From: UBA668 sp043721915
Lineage (GTDB): Bacteria > Actinomycetota > Acidimicrobiia > Acidimicrobiales > Ilumatobacteraceae
Direction: 5' to 3'
Length of the DNA: 37,241 nucleotides
NCBI GenBank assembly: GCA_043721915.1
Contig: JAYSPV010000099.1
Coordinates: 1-37,241, forward strand
The position numbers were made by a program, and so were the translations under genes. The notes beneath the pieces are model-generated. The model was given only the letters and a program-made list of their open reading frames with translations, was not told where the DNA came from and ran no database searches. Shown here in pieces: positions 8,155 through 16,099 of this stretch (the stretch's first letter is position 1; each line of letters opens with the position of its first letter).

Positions 8155-8772
8155 TCAGAGCGTGATGGTCCTGTCGGCGATGGCCTCGGCCTCGCCGTGG
8201 TCGTGGGTGACCAGCAGCGCGGTGGTGGCGGTCTCGCGCAAGATGGTGCCGAGCTCTGTGGCGAGACGGTCGTGCAGAGAGCGGTCGAGGCCGGTGAGGG
8301 GCTCGTCCAGCAACAGCACCGCCGGCCGCGGTGCGAGCGATCGGGCTAGCGCGACGCGTTTCGCCTCACCGCCGCTCAGCGTCGCCACCCCGTGATCCGT
8401 CGCGGCCTCGAGCCCCACCAGTTGCAGCAGCTCTGCAACCCGAGCGGTGATCGCAGCGCGGCCCAGGCCCTGCATGCGCAGGCCGAAGCCGATGTTCTCC
8501 CCGACGGTCATGTGCGCGAACAGCTGCTCGTCCTGGAATACGAGGCCGACGTTGCGCCGATGGGTGGGCAGCTCGGTGACGTCACGATCGTTCAGCCAGA
8601 CCGAGCCACTGTCGGGATGCAGGAGACCGGCGACGACCCTCAGCAGCGTGGACTTGCCCACGCCCGACGGCCCGAGCAGCGCGACCACTTCGCCCGTGGC
8701 CACGTGCAGGGACACGCTGTCGAGCACCGTTCGCGGGCCGAACGCGACCGTGAGATCACGAACCGCGAGCAT
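8155..8772 (-). CDS. thiQ: ABC transporter ATP-binding protein, thiamine uptake
   Basis: A 205-residue ATPase that would energise the adjacent ThiP permease at the inner face of the membrane. Walker A is GPSGVGKS (34-41), the ABC signature is LSGGE (132-136), Walker B is AVLLLDEP with Glu157, and the H-loop is LLVTHDHGEA. It is short because it lacks the regulatory C-terminal extension of larger importer ATPases, which fits ThiQ. The start ATG 8772 lies inside the end of thiP (17-base overlap), so the pair is almost certainly translationally coupled. The thiamine assignment comes from the operon context: TPP riboswitch, thiN and thiB. Confidence 0.85.
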   Translation of the reverse strand: MLAVRDLTVAFGPRTVLDSVSLHVATGEVVALLGPSGVGKSTLLRVVAGLLHPDSGSVWLNDRDVTELPTHRRNVGLVFQDEQLFAHMTVGENIGFGLRMQGLGRAAITARVAELLQLVGLEAATDHGVATLSGGEAKRVALARSLAPRPAVLLLDEPLTGLDRSLHDRLATELGTILRETATTALLVTHDHGEAEAIADRTITL

Positions 8773-10393
8773 CGAACATCCCCTTGCGTTCGGCGACCGC
8801 GATGATCGCGGCAGTCGCCAACAGAAGGATCGTCGCCAGCGCGAACCCCTGCGCGCGCGGGATCTCCCCGGTCCGGCCGAGCAGCCGCGCGATCGCGATC
8901 GGCATCGTCTCGCGTCCGGCCCGGGTGAGGAACGTCGTGGCGCCGAACTCGCCCAACGAGATTGCGGCGGCCAGCCCACCGGCAGCCGAGAGCGGGCCGG
9001 CGATGGTCCGCACGTCGATCGCGGACCATGCCCGCAACGGTGATGCTCCGAGGGTGGCGGCGGCGGCGCGTTGGTCGGCGGGAATCGAACGCAGCACGGG
9101 CAGCACCGCGCGCACGACGAACGGGGTCGCCACCAGTGCGTGCCCCAAGGGGATCAGCCACCAGCTCGCGCGCCAGTCGAAGGGTGCCGTGTCGAACGTG
9201 ATCAGCATCCCGAGGCCGATCGTGACCGCCGACGTCCCCAACGGCAACATCACCCCGACGTCGAGCAGCCGCCCGTGCCGCCGGGCGGAGGTGATCGCAA
9301 GCGCGGCCAACGCGCCGATCGTCACGCTCACCACTGCCGCCACCAGCGCGAATCGGAGCGACGTGAACAACGACGCGAGCGGGTCCACCCCCAGCTGCAC
9401 CCCTGGTCGGACCTCGGCCGAACCGAGTGTTCGCCAGGCGCGCAACGACCATCTGCCCCCCAGCCGGAATGATCGCGAGATCAGCACGAGCAGCGGTGCG
9501 AGCACCACGATCGCGGTGGTCGTTGCCACGCTCGCGACCAGTCGGCGTTGTGCGCGGGATCGTGCCCGTCGCGCCGTGCCGGCGGTGCCGAAACCGCCGG
9601 CCATCGGTACCGTCGCCCGTCGCTGCCAGCGCGCCGACCACCACACCACACCGGCGAGCACGATCAGCTGGAGTAGCGACAGCACCGCGGCACCGTCGAC
9701 ATCGCCGAGCTGTGTGGCCCGGCGGGCGATCTCCACCTCGAGCGTCGGGTTGGCCGGGCCGCCCAGCAGCCGGACAGCCCCGAACGAGCTGAAGGTGAAC
9801 AGGAACACGACGCTCGCAGCCGCCCACAACCCCGGTCGGAGCAGCGGCAGCACGACGTGGCGCAGCACCTGGTGCGGGGCCGCGCCCAGGGTGCGCGCCG
9901 CGGCGGTGAGATCGGTGGGTAGGACCGCCCACAGCGCCCCCACCAAACGCACCACCACCGCGATGTTGAAGAACACGTGGGCGACGATGACGGCCCGTGC
10001 GGTGCCGTGCCACGTCGACGGCAACAACGCGAGGAACGCCGCGCCGACCACGACGGTGGGCAGCATGAACGGCACCGTCACCGCCGCCAGGAGAGCACGA
10101 CGACCGGGGAAGCGATAGCGGGCCAGCACATACGCCGGTGCGAACCCGACCACCAGCGTGAGCAGAGTGCTGGCCAATGCCTGCCAGAGGGTGAACCACA
10201 GCACCCGAGCCAGCCCTGGAGCGTGCAGCGCGTCCGTGAACGAACCGGGCCGTACGACGCGAGCCATCAGGGTGCCCAAGGGCCAGAGGTAGAACAGCGC
10301 CAACCCGGCGGCGGGCAGCGCTGCCAGCGACGGCGCCAGCCAGCGCGGCAACCTGTTCAGCGCAGCACCAGCTCGGTCCACTGATCCTGCCAT
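8756..10393 (-). CDS. thiP: Two-module ABC transporter permease, thiamine uptake
   Basis: A 545-residue membrane protein with about 12 hydrophobic segments. It is arranged as two tandem permease modules, each with an EAA-like loop (AAARTLGAAPHQVLRHVVLP in the first half, AAAATLGASPLRAWSAID in the second). This fused double permease is the arrangement of ThiP and of FbpB-type iron permeases; the riboswitch and thiN upstream favour thiamine. The ATG at 10393 overlaps the end of thiB by 37 bases; a GTG four codons downstream is an alternative start. The 3-prime end overlaps thiQ by 17 bases. Confidence 0.85.
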   Translation of the reverse strand: MAGSVDRAGAALNRLPRWLAPSLAALPAAGLALFYLWPLGTLMARVVRPGSFTDALHAPGLARVLWFTLWQALASTLLTLVVGFAPAYVLARYRFPGRRALLAAVTVPFMLPTVVVGAAFLALLPSTWHGTARAVIVAHVFFNIAVVVRLVGALWAVLPTDLTAAARTLGAAPHQVLRHVVLPLLRPGLWAAASVVFLFTFSSFGAVRLLGGPANPTLEVEIARRATQLGDVDGAAVLSLLQLIVLAGVVWWSARWQRRATVPMAGGFGTAGTARRARSRAQRRLVASVATTTAIVVLAPLLVLISRSFRLGGRWSLRAWRTLGSAEVRPGVQLGVDPLASLFTSLRFALVAAVVSVTIGALAALAITSARRHGRLLDVGVMLPLGTSAVTIGLGMLITFDTAPFDWRASWWLIPLGHALVATPFVVRAVLPVLRSIPADQRAAAATLGASPLRAWSAIDVRTIAGPLSAAGGLAAAISLGEFGATTFLTRAGRETMPIAIARLLGRTGEIPRAQGFALATILLLATAAIIAVAERKGMFDARGS

Positions 10394-11367
10394 TGTTCAC
10401 GATTGGCGGCGATCGTCGCCGGGTCCAGCGTGTACGGCTGATCAGGGACGACGGCGAAGGTCGTGAACACGTCGGGCAGCGGAGTTGCCGGGTCCACCGG
10501 GTAGACGAACAGCGTCAGCGGTAGCTCCTGCTGGAACCGCGTGCTGATGAGGAACTCCACCAGTTGGGCGGCCTCGCTGGGATGCTCCGTGCCGCGCAGC
10601 ACACCCGCGTACTCCTGCTGCCGGAAGCACGTGCCGGTACTGACGCCGGTGGGGGCGTCGTCGCGCGGGGGATCGGCGAACACCACCTCCGCGGGCGGGC
10701 TGCTGGCGTAGCTGACGACGAGTGGCTTGCCGCCCTGGCTGCCCGCTGCGCCGCTGAATCGCTCGTAGTAGGCGACGTCCCACGAATCGACGACCTCCAC
10801 ACCGTTGGCGCGCAGTGCCGACCAGTAGCCCTGCCAACCGCCCTCGCCGTACTCGGCCACCGTGGCCAGCAGGAACGCGAGACCCGGTGAGGAGGTGGCC
10901 GGGTTCTGCACCACCAACAGGTCCTGGTACTCGGGTGCCAGCAGGTCGTCGAGCGACACGGGTGGCGAGATGCCCGCGTCGGCGAACCAGGCGATGTCGT
11001 AGTTCACGCAGACATCGCCGAAGTCCACCTGCGTCGGCTCGCCTTCGAAGACCCTGCCGGTGACCGCGGCGGACAGATAAGTGTTGTCGACGCCCCAGAG
11101 CACGTCGCCTTCCGGGTTGCCGGCGGTGAGCGTGGCCTTGGTGACCATCGTGCCGGTGTCGCCGGCGGTGACGATCTCGACGGCGATGCCAGTGTCGGCG
11201 GTGAATTCGGCCAGCGCCTCGTTGAGTTTGGTGTCCTTGGTGGGGAACGAGTCGTAGGCCACCAGGGTGATCGACCGTGCGTCCGGCTCGTTGTCGCCGC
11301 AGGCGGTGACGCCCAGAGCCGTCACGAGTAATACCGTTGCGATCCGCGTGAGTGCTGCGCTTCTCAT
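10357..11367 (-). CDS. thiB: Thiamine ABC transporter substrate-binding lipoprotein
   Basis: A 336-residue periplasmic-type binding protein. It has a lipoprotein signal peptide with Cys23 in the lipobox VTAC, so it would be anchored to the outer face of the membrane. SITLVAYDSF, the start of the mature domain, and GDVLWGVDNTYLSAAV are typical of ThiB. Thiamine or its phosphates are the expected ligands by family and context. The ATG at 11367 overlaps the thiN stop by four bases (ATGA). Iron-binding relatives share the fold, so the ligand call rests on the TPP riboswitch and thiN. Confidence 0.88.
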   Translation of the reverse strand: MRSAALTRIATVLLVTALGVTACGDNEPDARSITLVAYDSFPTKDTKLNEALAEFTADTGIAVEIVTAGDTGTMVTKATLTAGNPEGDVLWGVDNTYLSAAVTGRVFEGEPTQVDFGDVCVNYDIAWFADAGISPPVSLDDLLAPEYQDLLVVQNPATSSPGLAFLLATVAEYGEGGWQGYWSALRANGVEVVDSWDVAYYERFSGAAGSQGGKPLVVSYASSPPAEVVFADPPRDDAPTGVSTGTCFRQQEYAGVLRGTEHPSEAAQLVEFLISTRFQQELPLTLFVYPVDPATPLPDVFTTFAVVPDQPYTLDPATIAANREQWQDQWTELVLR

Positions 11368-12041
11368 GGCATGACCACCGTGAGCACGCCGGTGGTCACG
11401 TGCACGTCGGTGCGGTCGCCGGCCTCGTTGCTGACCCCGCGTGCCTCGGTGCCGGTGAGTGTGGCGTCGGTCAACGGCCAGCGTGCGCCGGTCACGGTCA
11501 CACCCGTGCACGGCCCGTGCATCGCCAGCAACGAGAACAACTGGCCCTCCTCGACATCGAGCACGATGTGGCGGCCGGGGTGCACGATCGACAGCACCGT
11601 GTCCCCGATCACGGCACGCACCGAGTGCAGCACACCCAACGCAGGATTGCCGAGTGCGAGGATCGTGGCCAGTTGATGGTCGAGCCGACGCTCACCGGCT
11701 TCGTCGACACCACCGATCAGCAGCAGCTGATGTGCGTCGGGGACGTCGAGCGCTCGCGCGATGGCGATCTCGGTGTCGGTGAGATCCTTGTCGGCGGGGT
11801 GCTCGTGGATCTCTGACTCGTGGGCGTAGGCCCACATCCTGCCGGCGGCGCTGATGCTGTCGAGATCGCCCACGAGAACCGACGGGCGTAACCCTGCGGC
11901 GACCGCGTGATCCATCCCGCTGTCGGCCGCGATCACCACCGCCGCTGGGCGGACGGACGACACGGCCCGTTCGCTGAGCGCGCCACCACCGATCACCACG
12001 ACCGCTTGCACCTTGGCGGGGACCTGCTCTTCCTGGCCCAT
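11364..12041 (-). CDS. thiN: Thiamine diphosphokinase
   Basis: A 225-residue cytosolic enzyme that converts thiamine plus ATP to thiamine diphosphate plus AMP. Family motifs are clear: VIAADSGMDHA (39-47), VGDLDSIS with Asp59 and Asp61, and DKDLTDTEIAI. The C-terminal half is the beta-rich thiamine-binding domain. The start is ATG 12041, eight bases after a strong GGAGG. An in-frame ATG at 12062 is rejected because it lies inside the conserved riboswitch core. It is first in thiN-thiB-thiP-thiQ, so import and trapping of thiamine are made from one TPP-controlled message. Confidence 0.93.
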   Translation of the reverse strand: MGQEEQVPAKVQAVVVIGGGALSERAVSSVRPAAVVIAADSGMDHAVAAGLRPSVLVGDLDSISAAGRMWAYAHESEIHEHPADKDLTDTEIAIARALDVPDAHQLLLIGGVDEAGERRLDHQLATILALGNPALGVLHSVRAVIGDTVLSIVHPGRHIVLDVEEGQLFSLLAMHGPCTGVTVTGARWPLTDATLTGTEARGVSNEAGDRTDVHVTTGVLTVVMP

Positions 12042-12044
12042 CTG

Positions 12045-12134
12045 CACTCCCTCCGCTGGCATTACCCAGATCAGGTTCTCGGGTCGGCGGCGGCGGCCAC
12101 CCTCTCAGCCCACGATCCGTGCGAGCTCCCCGTG
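12045..12134 (-). promoter_or_regulatory. TPP riboswitch (THI element)
   Basis: Read on the minus strand, the conserved THI-box blocks appear in order: CGGGGAGC at the 5-prime end, GGGCTGAGAGGGT (with the invariant CTGAGA), a GC-rich variable stem, then ACCTGATCTGGGTAATGCC and AGCGGAGGGAG. The closing P1 pairing CAC (12134-12132) with GTG (12047-12045) is visible. The 3-prime strand includes GGAGGGAG (12054-12047), which is also the Shine-Dalgarno sequence of thiN. Ligand binding should therefore hide the ribosome site directly, without a separate expression platform. Confidence 0.97.
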
Positions 12135-12151
12135 TCGGTTTGTCGTGCCGA

Positions 12152-12157
12152 AGTGTA
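12152..12157 (-). promoter_or_regulatory. -10 element of the thi operon
   Basis: TACACT on the minus strand, 18 bases before the riboswitch 5-prime boundary. This places the transcription start near 12146-12144, just ahead of the aptamer. A good -35 element is not obvious in the GC-rich sequence upstream, which overlaps the end of the EamA gene. Confidence 0.5.
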
Positions 12158-12185
12158 CCGCAGCGCGATGCCGCGGCAGCCAGGA

Positions 12186-13127
12186 TCAGCCGCGGGCGCG
12201 GCGGGTCTTGAGGGTGATCATCGCCAACCCGAGGATGACCAGCGCCATCCCGCCGATCTGGATCGCCCGCACCGAGCTGTCGAGGAACAGTACGGACCAC
12301 ACCACTGCCAGCGCTGGTTGCGAGACCTGCAACATGCTGATCACGCCGATCGGCACCGACTTTTGCGCGAACACCATCAGGCCGTGGGCCACCGTGCCGG
12401 TGAGCACCGCGAGGATGATGATGAACACCAGCGAGCGCCCCGTGACCTCGCCGAGCTTGCCGGGGAAGACGATCAGTGCAATTGGCAGCGTCACCACGGC
12501 CGCGATCGGGGTGATGTGGGCCATCACCACGGCGACCGACCTGCCCTGACGCAGGGTGCGGCTGGTGAGCAGATACGTGGCCCACATGCACAGCGCGCCG
12601 CCGATCCAGGCGATGCCGACCCACGAGAACTCGCCGTTCGGGGGTGCAAAGAACAGCACGATGGCGAGACCGACCAGCGAGATCAGGCCGAACGCGAGGG
12701 CGCCGAGATGCAGCCGTTCTTTGAACAGCCATGCCCCCAGCGGCACGACCAGCAGTGGCGTGAGGGAGCCGGTGAACTCGGCCGAGGCGACCGATGTCTT
12801 CGTGACGCCCGTGAAGAACAGCGTGATGTTGATGCCGAACGCGAGCCCGGGGACGAGCGAAGCCCGGAGATCGTCGAGGCGCAGGAACCGCCGTTCGCTG
12901 ACCCACAGGATCCCCCACCAGATGAAGGTGCACAACACCATCCGCCAGAACGCGATGGTGACGCCGGGGGTCTTTGCCAGTTTGACCAGCGTCGAGCCGC
13001 CACTGAAGCAGAGGATCACCGCGAATATGGCGAGGAAGCCGAGCGTCCGGCCCTCGGGGAGACGGAATCGTCGCGCGTCGACGGTGGCACCGCGGTCGAG
13101 CGCGTCGACGAGCGGTTCGCCGCTCAT
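12186..13127 (-). CDS. EamA/DMT-superfamily transporter
   Basis: A 313-residue inner-membrane protein with about ten hydrophobic segments arranged as two five-helix EamA repeats. The first starts near LGFLAIFAVILCFSGGSTLVK, and the second ends ALVILGLAMITLKTRR, the usual positively charged C-terminus. Members export metabolites or amino acids; the substrate is unknown. It lies 7 bases after the CDF transporter gene in the same direction with a GGGA ribosome site just before its ATG, so the two are probably cotranscribed. No terminator is visible between it and the thi operon promoter downstream. Confidence 0.88.
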   Translation of the reverse strand: MSGEPLVDALDRGATVDARRFRLPEGRTLGFLAIFAVILCFSGGSTLVKLAKTPGVTIAFWRMVLCTFIWWGILWVSERRFLRLDDLRASLVPGLAFGINITLFFTGVTKTSVASAEFTGSLTPLLVVPLGAWLFKERLHLGALAFGLISLVGLAIVLFFAPPNGEFSWVGIAWIGGALCMWATYLLTSRTLRQGRSVAVVMAHITPIAAVVTLPIALIVFPGKLGEVTGRSLVFIIILAVLTGTVAHGLMVFAQKSVPIGVISMLQVSQPALAVVWSVLFLDSSVRAIQIGGMALVILGLAMITLKTRRARG

Positions 13128-13134
13128 TCCCGCA

Positions 13135-14052
13135 TCACTCGTCGTCGCTTCGGCGAATGTCGGGCTCGATGTAGACAGTTGCAGCGATGGGCACCTGTCG
13201 ACGCAGGTTTGCCTCGGCGTCGTCGATCGCCTTCGCCAGTTCCGAGACAGTCAGCGTCGGATCGAAGTCCAGTTTGGCGGCGACCAGCAGTTGATCAGGG
13301 CCGAGGTGCATCGTGCGGAGGTGAATGACGCCGTTCACCTTGTCAGAGCCCGCGAACGCGGCGTTGATCTTGTCGAGGTCGTCATCGCTGGCCGACTCGC
13401 CGATCAGGAGGCCCTTCATCTCTACGGCGAGGATGATGGCGACGACGATCAGCAGTACCCCGATCGCGATCGAGCCGACGGCGTCCCACCGGGCGTTGCC
13501 GGTGATCTCGGCGAGGGTGAGCCCGCCCAGCGCGAACAGCAGACCGAGTTCGGCGCCGACGTCCTCGAGCAGTACCACGGGCAGCTCCGGCGCCTTCGCC
13601 GTGCGGATGAAGTTCCACCACGAGCGGCCGTTGCGCACGTGGTTCGCCTCCTTGACGGCGGTGCGCAGCGAGAACGTCTCCAACAGGACCGAGACGCCGA
13701 GGATGCCGTACGCGATGGCGGCGCCCTCGATCTCGTGCGGATTACCCAGCTTCTGGATGCCTTCGTAGAGGGCGAACAGGCCACCCATGCTGAACAGCAC
13801 GAGGGCCACGACGAACGACCAGAAGTAGCGCTCGGGCCCGTAGCCGAACGGGTGGGCGCGATCGGCAGGGCGGCTGCCCCGCTTCGAGCCGAACATCAGC
13901 AGCGCCTGGTTGCCGGTGTCGGCGACGCTGTGACCCGCCTCTGCCAGGAGACCGGCAGATCCGGTCAGGATGAACCCCACGAACTTCGAGACAGCGATGC
14001 CGAGGTTCGCGCAGAACGCAGCGATGATTGCCTTGCGGCTTCCCTCTTGCAC
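13135..14052 (-). CDS. Cation diffusion facilitator, ZnT9 (SLC30A9)-like
   Basis: A 305-residue membrane transporter with six hydrophobic segments and a soluble C-terminal domain. The segment LLAEAGHSVADTGNQALL has the TM2 metal motif HxxxD. HPFGYGPERYFWSFVVALVLFSMG is characteristic of the ZnT9-like branch common in actinobacteria (mycobacteria have close relatives). In the later membrane helix, LLEDVGAELG gives DxxxE where zinc exporters usually have HxxxD, so the transported cation is uncertain. GTG 14052 is taken as start because -10-like TAGTGT ends six bases before it. It divides the region with the plus-strand SDR. Confidence 0.88.
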   Translation of the reverse strand: MQEGSRKAIIAAFCANLGIAVSKFVGFILTGSAGLLAEAGHSVADTGNQALLMFGSKRGSRPADRAHPFGYGPERYFWSFVVALVLFSMGGLFALYEGIQKLGNPHEIEGAAIAYGILGVSVLLETFSLRTAVKEANHVRNGRSWWNFIRTAKAPELPVVLLEDVGAELGLLFALGGLTLAEITGNARWDAVGSIAIGVLLIVVAIILAVEMKGLLIGESASDDDLDKINAAFAGSDKVNGVIHLRTMHLGPDQLLVAAKLDFDPTLTVSELAKAIDDAEANLRRQVPIAATVYIEPDIRRSDDE

Positions 14053-14058
14053 CCGGCC

Positions 14059-14064
14059 ACACTA
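14059..14064 (-). promoter_or_regulatory. -10 element of the CDF transporter unit
   Basis: TAGTGT on the minus strand, six bases before GTG 14052. There is no Shine-Dalgarno sequence, consistent with a leaderless message. The same intergenic region holds a near-perfect direct repeat at 14082-14096 and 14128-14142. Confidence 0.5.
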
Positions 14065-14081
14065 CTGACCCGATCTTCCCC

Positions 14082-14142
14082 AACGCGGTGGCGTGACGAA
14101 CGCCGCGGTCCGATCACAGTTGCGGTGAACGCGGTGGCGAGA
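14082..14142. repeat. Direct repeat in a divergent promoter region
   Basis: AACGCGGTGGCGTGA (14082-14096) and AACGCGGTGGCGAGA (14128-14142) match in 14 of 15 positions, 46 bases apart start to start, between the divergent CDF and SDR genes. They could be a regulator binding pair or chance in GC-rich sequence. Confidence 0.45.
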
Positions 14143-14150
14143 CTGTGAGG

Positions 14151-14921
14151 ATGAACGAACTCAGTGGGAGGGTGGCGCTGGTCACCGGCGGCGGCCGCGG
14201 CATCGGCCGCGGGATCAGTGAGCTGCTGGCAGCGAATGGCGCGACCGTGGCCGTCAACTACCGCAACGATGCCGACGCAGCCGCGGCGACGGTCGCCGCG
14301 ATCGAGACGGCGGGCGGTTCTGCCAGGTCGTACGGCGCCTCCGTCGACGATGCCGCCGACTGCGCCGCGCTGGTGGCCGCGGTGATCGCCGACTTCGACG
14401 GCATCGACATCCTCGTGTGCAATGCCGGCATCGCCTCTCGAGGTCGGGCCGTCGCCGACACCGATCCGCAGGAGATGATGCGCGTCGTGGCCACGCACGC
14501 CTTCGGGCCTCATCATCTCGCTCGCGAGGCGCTGCCCTCGATGCGCACGCGCGGGCGGGGCGACATCGTGATGATCTCCTCGGTGGCCACCTCGCACATG
14601 GGTGCGAACGGTGCGCCGTACAACATGGGCAAGGCGGCGATGGAGGCGTTGGCGTTCACGTTGGCTCGCGAGGAGCGCCAACACGGCATCCACGTCAACG
14701 TCGTCGCGCCTGGATTGGTCGAGACCGACATGGGTCTGCGCCTTGCGCGGGCGATGAGCGGTGATCGGGGCATGGAAGATCTGCGCTCGCTCGATGCGGT
14801 GTCGCCGTTCGGGCGCGTCTGCCAGCCGTCCGACATCGCCAACGTGGTGCTCTGGCTGTGCAGCGCGGGTGCCGGCTACATCACCGGTCAGCGCATCGAG
14901 GCCGACGGCGGTGGGCGCTGA
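14151..14921 (+). CDS. Short-chain dehydrogenase/reductase (3-oxoacyl-ACP reductase-like)
   Basis: A 256-residue classical SDR. The cofactor motif is GGGRGIG near the N-terminus, followed by LVCNAGIAS, the catalytic Ser in MISSV, and Tyr/Lys in PYNMGKAA (YxxxK). The C-terminal TGQRIEADGGGR is the usual closing strand. FabG-like by sequence, but such genes outside fab operons often have other substrates. ATG 14151 is preferred over GTG 14145: GAGACT, a weak -10-like element, ends six bases before ATG, and an AGG directly abutting the ATG is too close to act as a ribosome site. It converges on the DUF3048 gene with a 3-base gap. Confidence 0.9.
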   Translation: MNELSGRVALVTGGGRGIGRGISELLAANGATVAVNYRNDADAAAATVAAIETAGGSARSYGASVDDAADCAALVAAVIADFDGIDILVCNAGIASRGRAVADTDPQEMMRVVATHAFGPHHLAREALPSMRTRGRGDIVMISSVATSHMGANGAPYNMGKAAMEALAFTLAREERQHGIHVNVVAPGLVETDMGLRLARAMSGDRGMEDLRSLDAVSPFGRVCQPSDIANVVLWLCSAGAGYITGQRIEADGGGR

Positions 14922-14924
14922 GGG

Positions 14925-15995
14925 TCACTTGGGGGTGACGTTGCCCCCGGTGCGAGGCAGCTCGACGAACGTGCGGCCGGGGGTGAGCACCATCGGTGTG
15001 CCGTCGTCCGCGGTGAGCGTGAACGGCTGCTTGCGGTCCGCTCGTGTCCAGGTGCCGTGCATCAGGTTGCCTGCGCTGAACACCCAGGCCTGGCCGGTGC
15101 CGACGCTCTGGGCGTCGGGGCTGTTGGAGACTCCGGGCAGGTAGACCATCTCCAGCACGACGACGTTGTTGGTGGTGGTGAGCTCACCGTTGCCGTCGTT
15201 GTCGGCTCGGCCGTTCTGCTGGCGCTCGTAGAGCCCGGACGTGGAGTTCCACGTCCAGTCGACCTCGTAGCTGTCCATCTGCAGTGCGACGCCCGCCGAC
15301 GGCACGCCAGGAGCGACGACGTCGGGGGACCGGTAGACGAACTGCGGGCTGGGGCTGCCTGCACCGGGGGGCGCCTGCAGCCAGGCGAGCTCGATGTTGA
15401 AGAACAGGTTGTACGGCGCCTTGTCGAAGCCGACCCGGAAGCACGCGCTCTTGCAGAAGTTGGGCGACATGTTGATCAGGTCGCTGTTGTCGATCTCGCG
15501 GGTGACGGTGCCGTTGCCGCCCGACCACGCAAGGATCGGGGAGTTGAACGAGCCGAGCAGATCAACGTCCTGGATGCGGCCGCTACGAATCGGACCGACG
15601 AGCTCGGCGCCCTGGCTCTGGAACACCATTGCGAAGCGCGAGACGTTGTCGTTGATGATCTCCTCGAAGACGATGTCGGCGACGTTGATCCCCTGCTGCG
15701 GGTGAGCATCGTAGTTGCCCACCTTCGCGACGATGGCGGGCCGGAACACGACCAGGCCATCGCCCTCCACCGGGAGACCGGTGAGCGCGTGCACGGGCGG
15801 GGGGACCTCGGTGGTGGTGGTCGCGGGCAGGGTGGTGGTGGCCGCCGGCTGGGTCTCGACGACGGACGGGAGCGTGGAGATCTCCAGCGTGTCCTGCACT
15901 GCGTTGGTGGGTGCCGATGAACCGCCACCGTCGCTGCAGGCGGCAATCATGCCGACGAGGACGAGGGCGAAGGGGAGGCGGTGGCGGAAACGCAT
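14925..15995 (-). CDS. DUF3048 (YerB-type) lipoprotein
   Basis: A 356-residue exported lipoprotein. The signal peptide ends in the lipobox MIAAC with Cys20, then comes a Thr/Pro-rich linker to about residue 70. The DUF3048 N-terminal domain starts at LTGLPVEGD and includes RPAIVAKVGNYDAHPQQGIN and ELVGPIRSGR; the C-terminal domain (from about residue 240) ends GRTFVELPRTG. The molecular function of the family is unknown (B. subtilis YerB is the namesake). The start is supported by -10-like CACAAT, seven bases before the ATG on the minus strand, with no Shine-Dalgarno sequence. Confidence 0.88.
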   Translation of the reverse strand: MRFRHRLPFALVLVGMIAACSDGGGSSAPTNAVQDTLEISTLPSVVETQPAATTTLPATTTTEVPPPVHALTGLPVEGDGLVVFRPAIVAKVGNYDAHPQQGINVADIVFEEIINDNVSRFAMVFQSQGAELVGPIRSGRIQDVDLLGSFNSPILAWSGGNGTVTREIDNSDLINMSPNFCKSACFRVGFDKAPYNLFFNIELAWLQAPPGAGSPSPQFVYRSPDVVAPGVPSAGVALQMDSYEVDWTWNSTSGLYERQQNGRADNDGNGELTTTNNVVVLEMVYLPGVSNSPDAQSVGTGQAWVFSAGNLMHGTWTRADRKQPFTLTADDGTPMVLTPGRTFVELPRTGGNVTPK

Positions 15996-16002
15996 AGGGC
16001 CG

Positions 16003-16092
16003 ATTGTGGCACCTGGGTCGTCGTCAGTGGTGGCGCCTCGGTGCGATGGCGTCGCCGTCGCTCACTCGCTGCGCCGAAACCAGCGGTAGCCT
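16003..16092. promoter_or_regulatory. Divergent -10 elements for DUF3048 lipoprotein and NfuA-like gene
   Basis: Minus strand: CACAAT at 16008-16003, seven bases before ATG 15995. Plus strand: TAGCCT at 16087-16092, seven bases before GTG 16100. Neither gene has a Shine-Dalgarno sequence, suggesting leaderless messages in both directions. Confidence 0.5.
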
Positions 16093-16099
16093 TGCCGCC

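Noticed and set aside
12042..12062. Upstream in-frame ATG of thiN at 12062
   Set aside because: It is the conserved ATG of the THI-box core; the downstream ATG has the GGAGG site at proper spacing.
14145..14150. GTG start for the SDR at 14145
   Set aside because: The ATG at 14151 gives the usual SDR N-terminus and sits at the leaderless spacing from GAGACT; the GTG remains possible but less likely.
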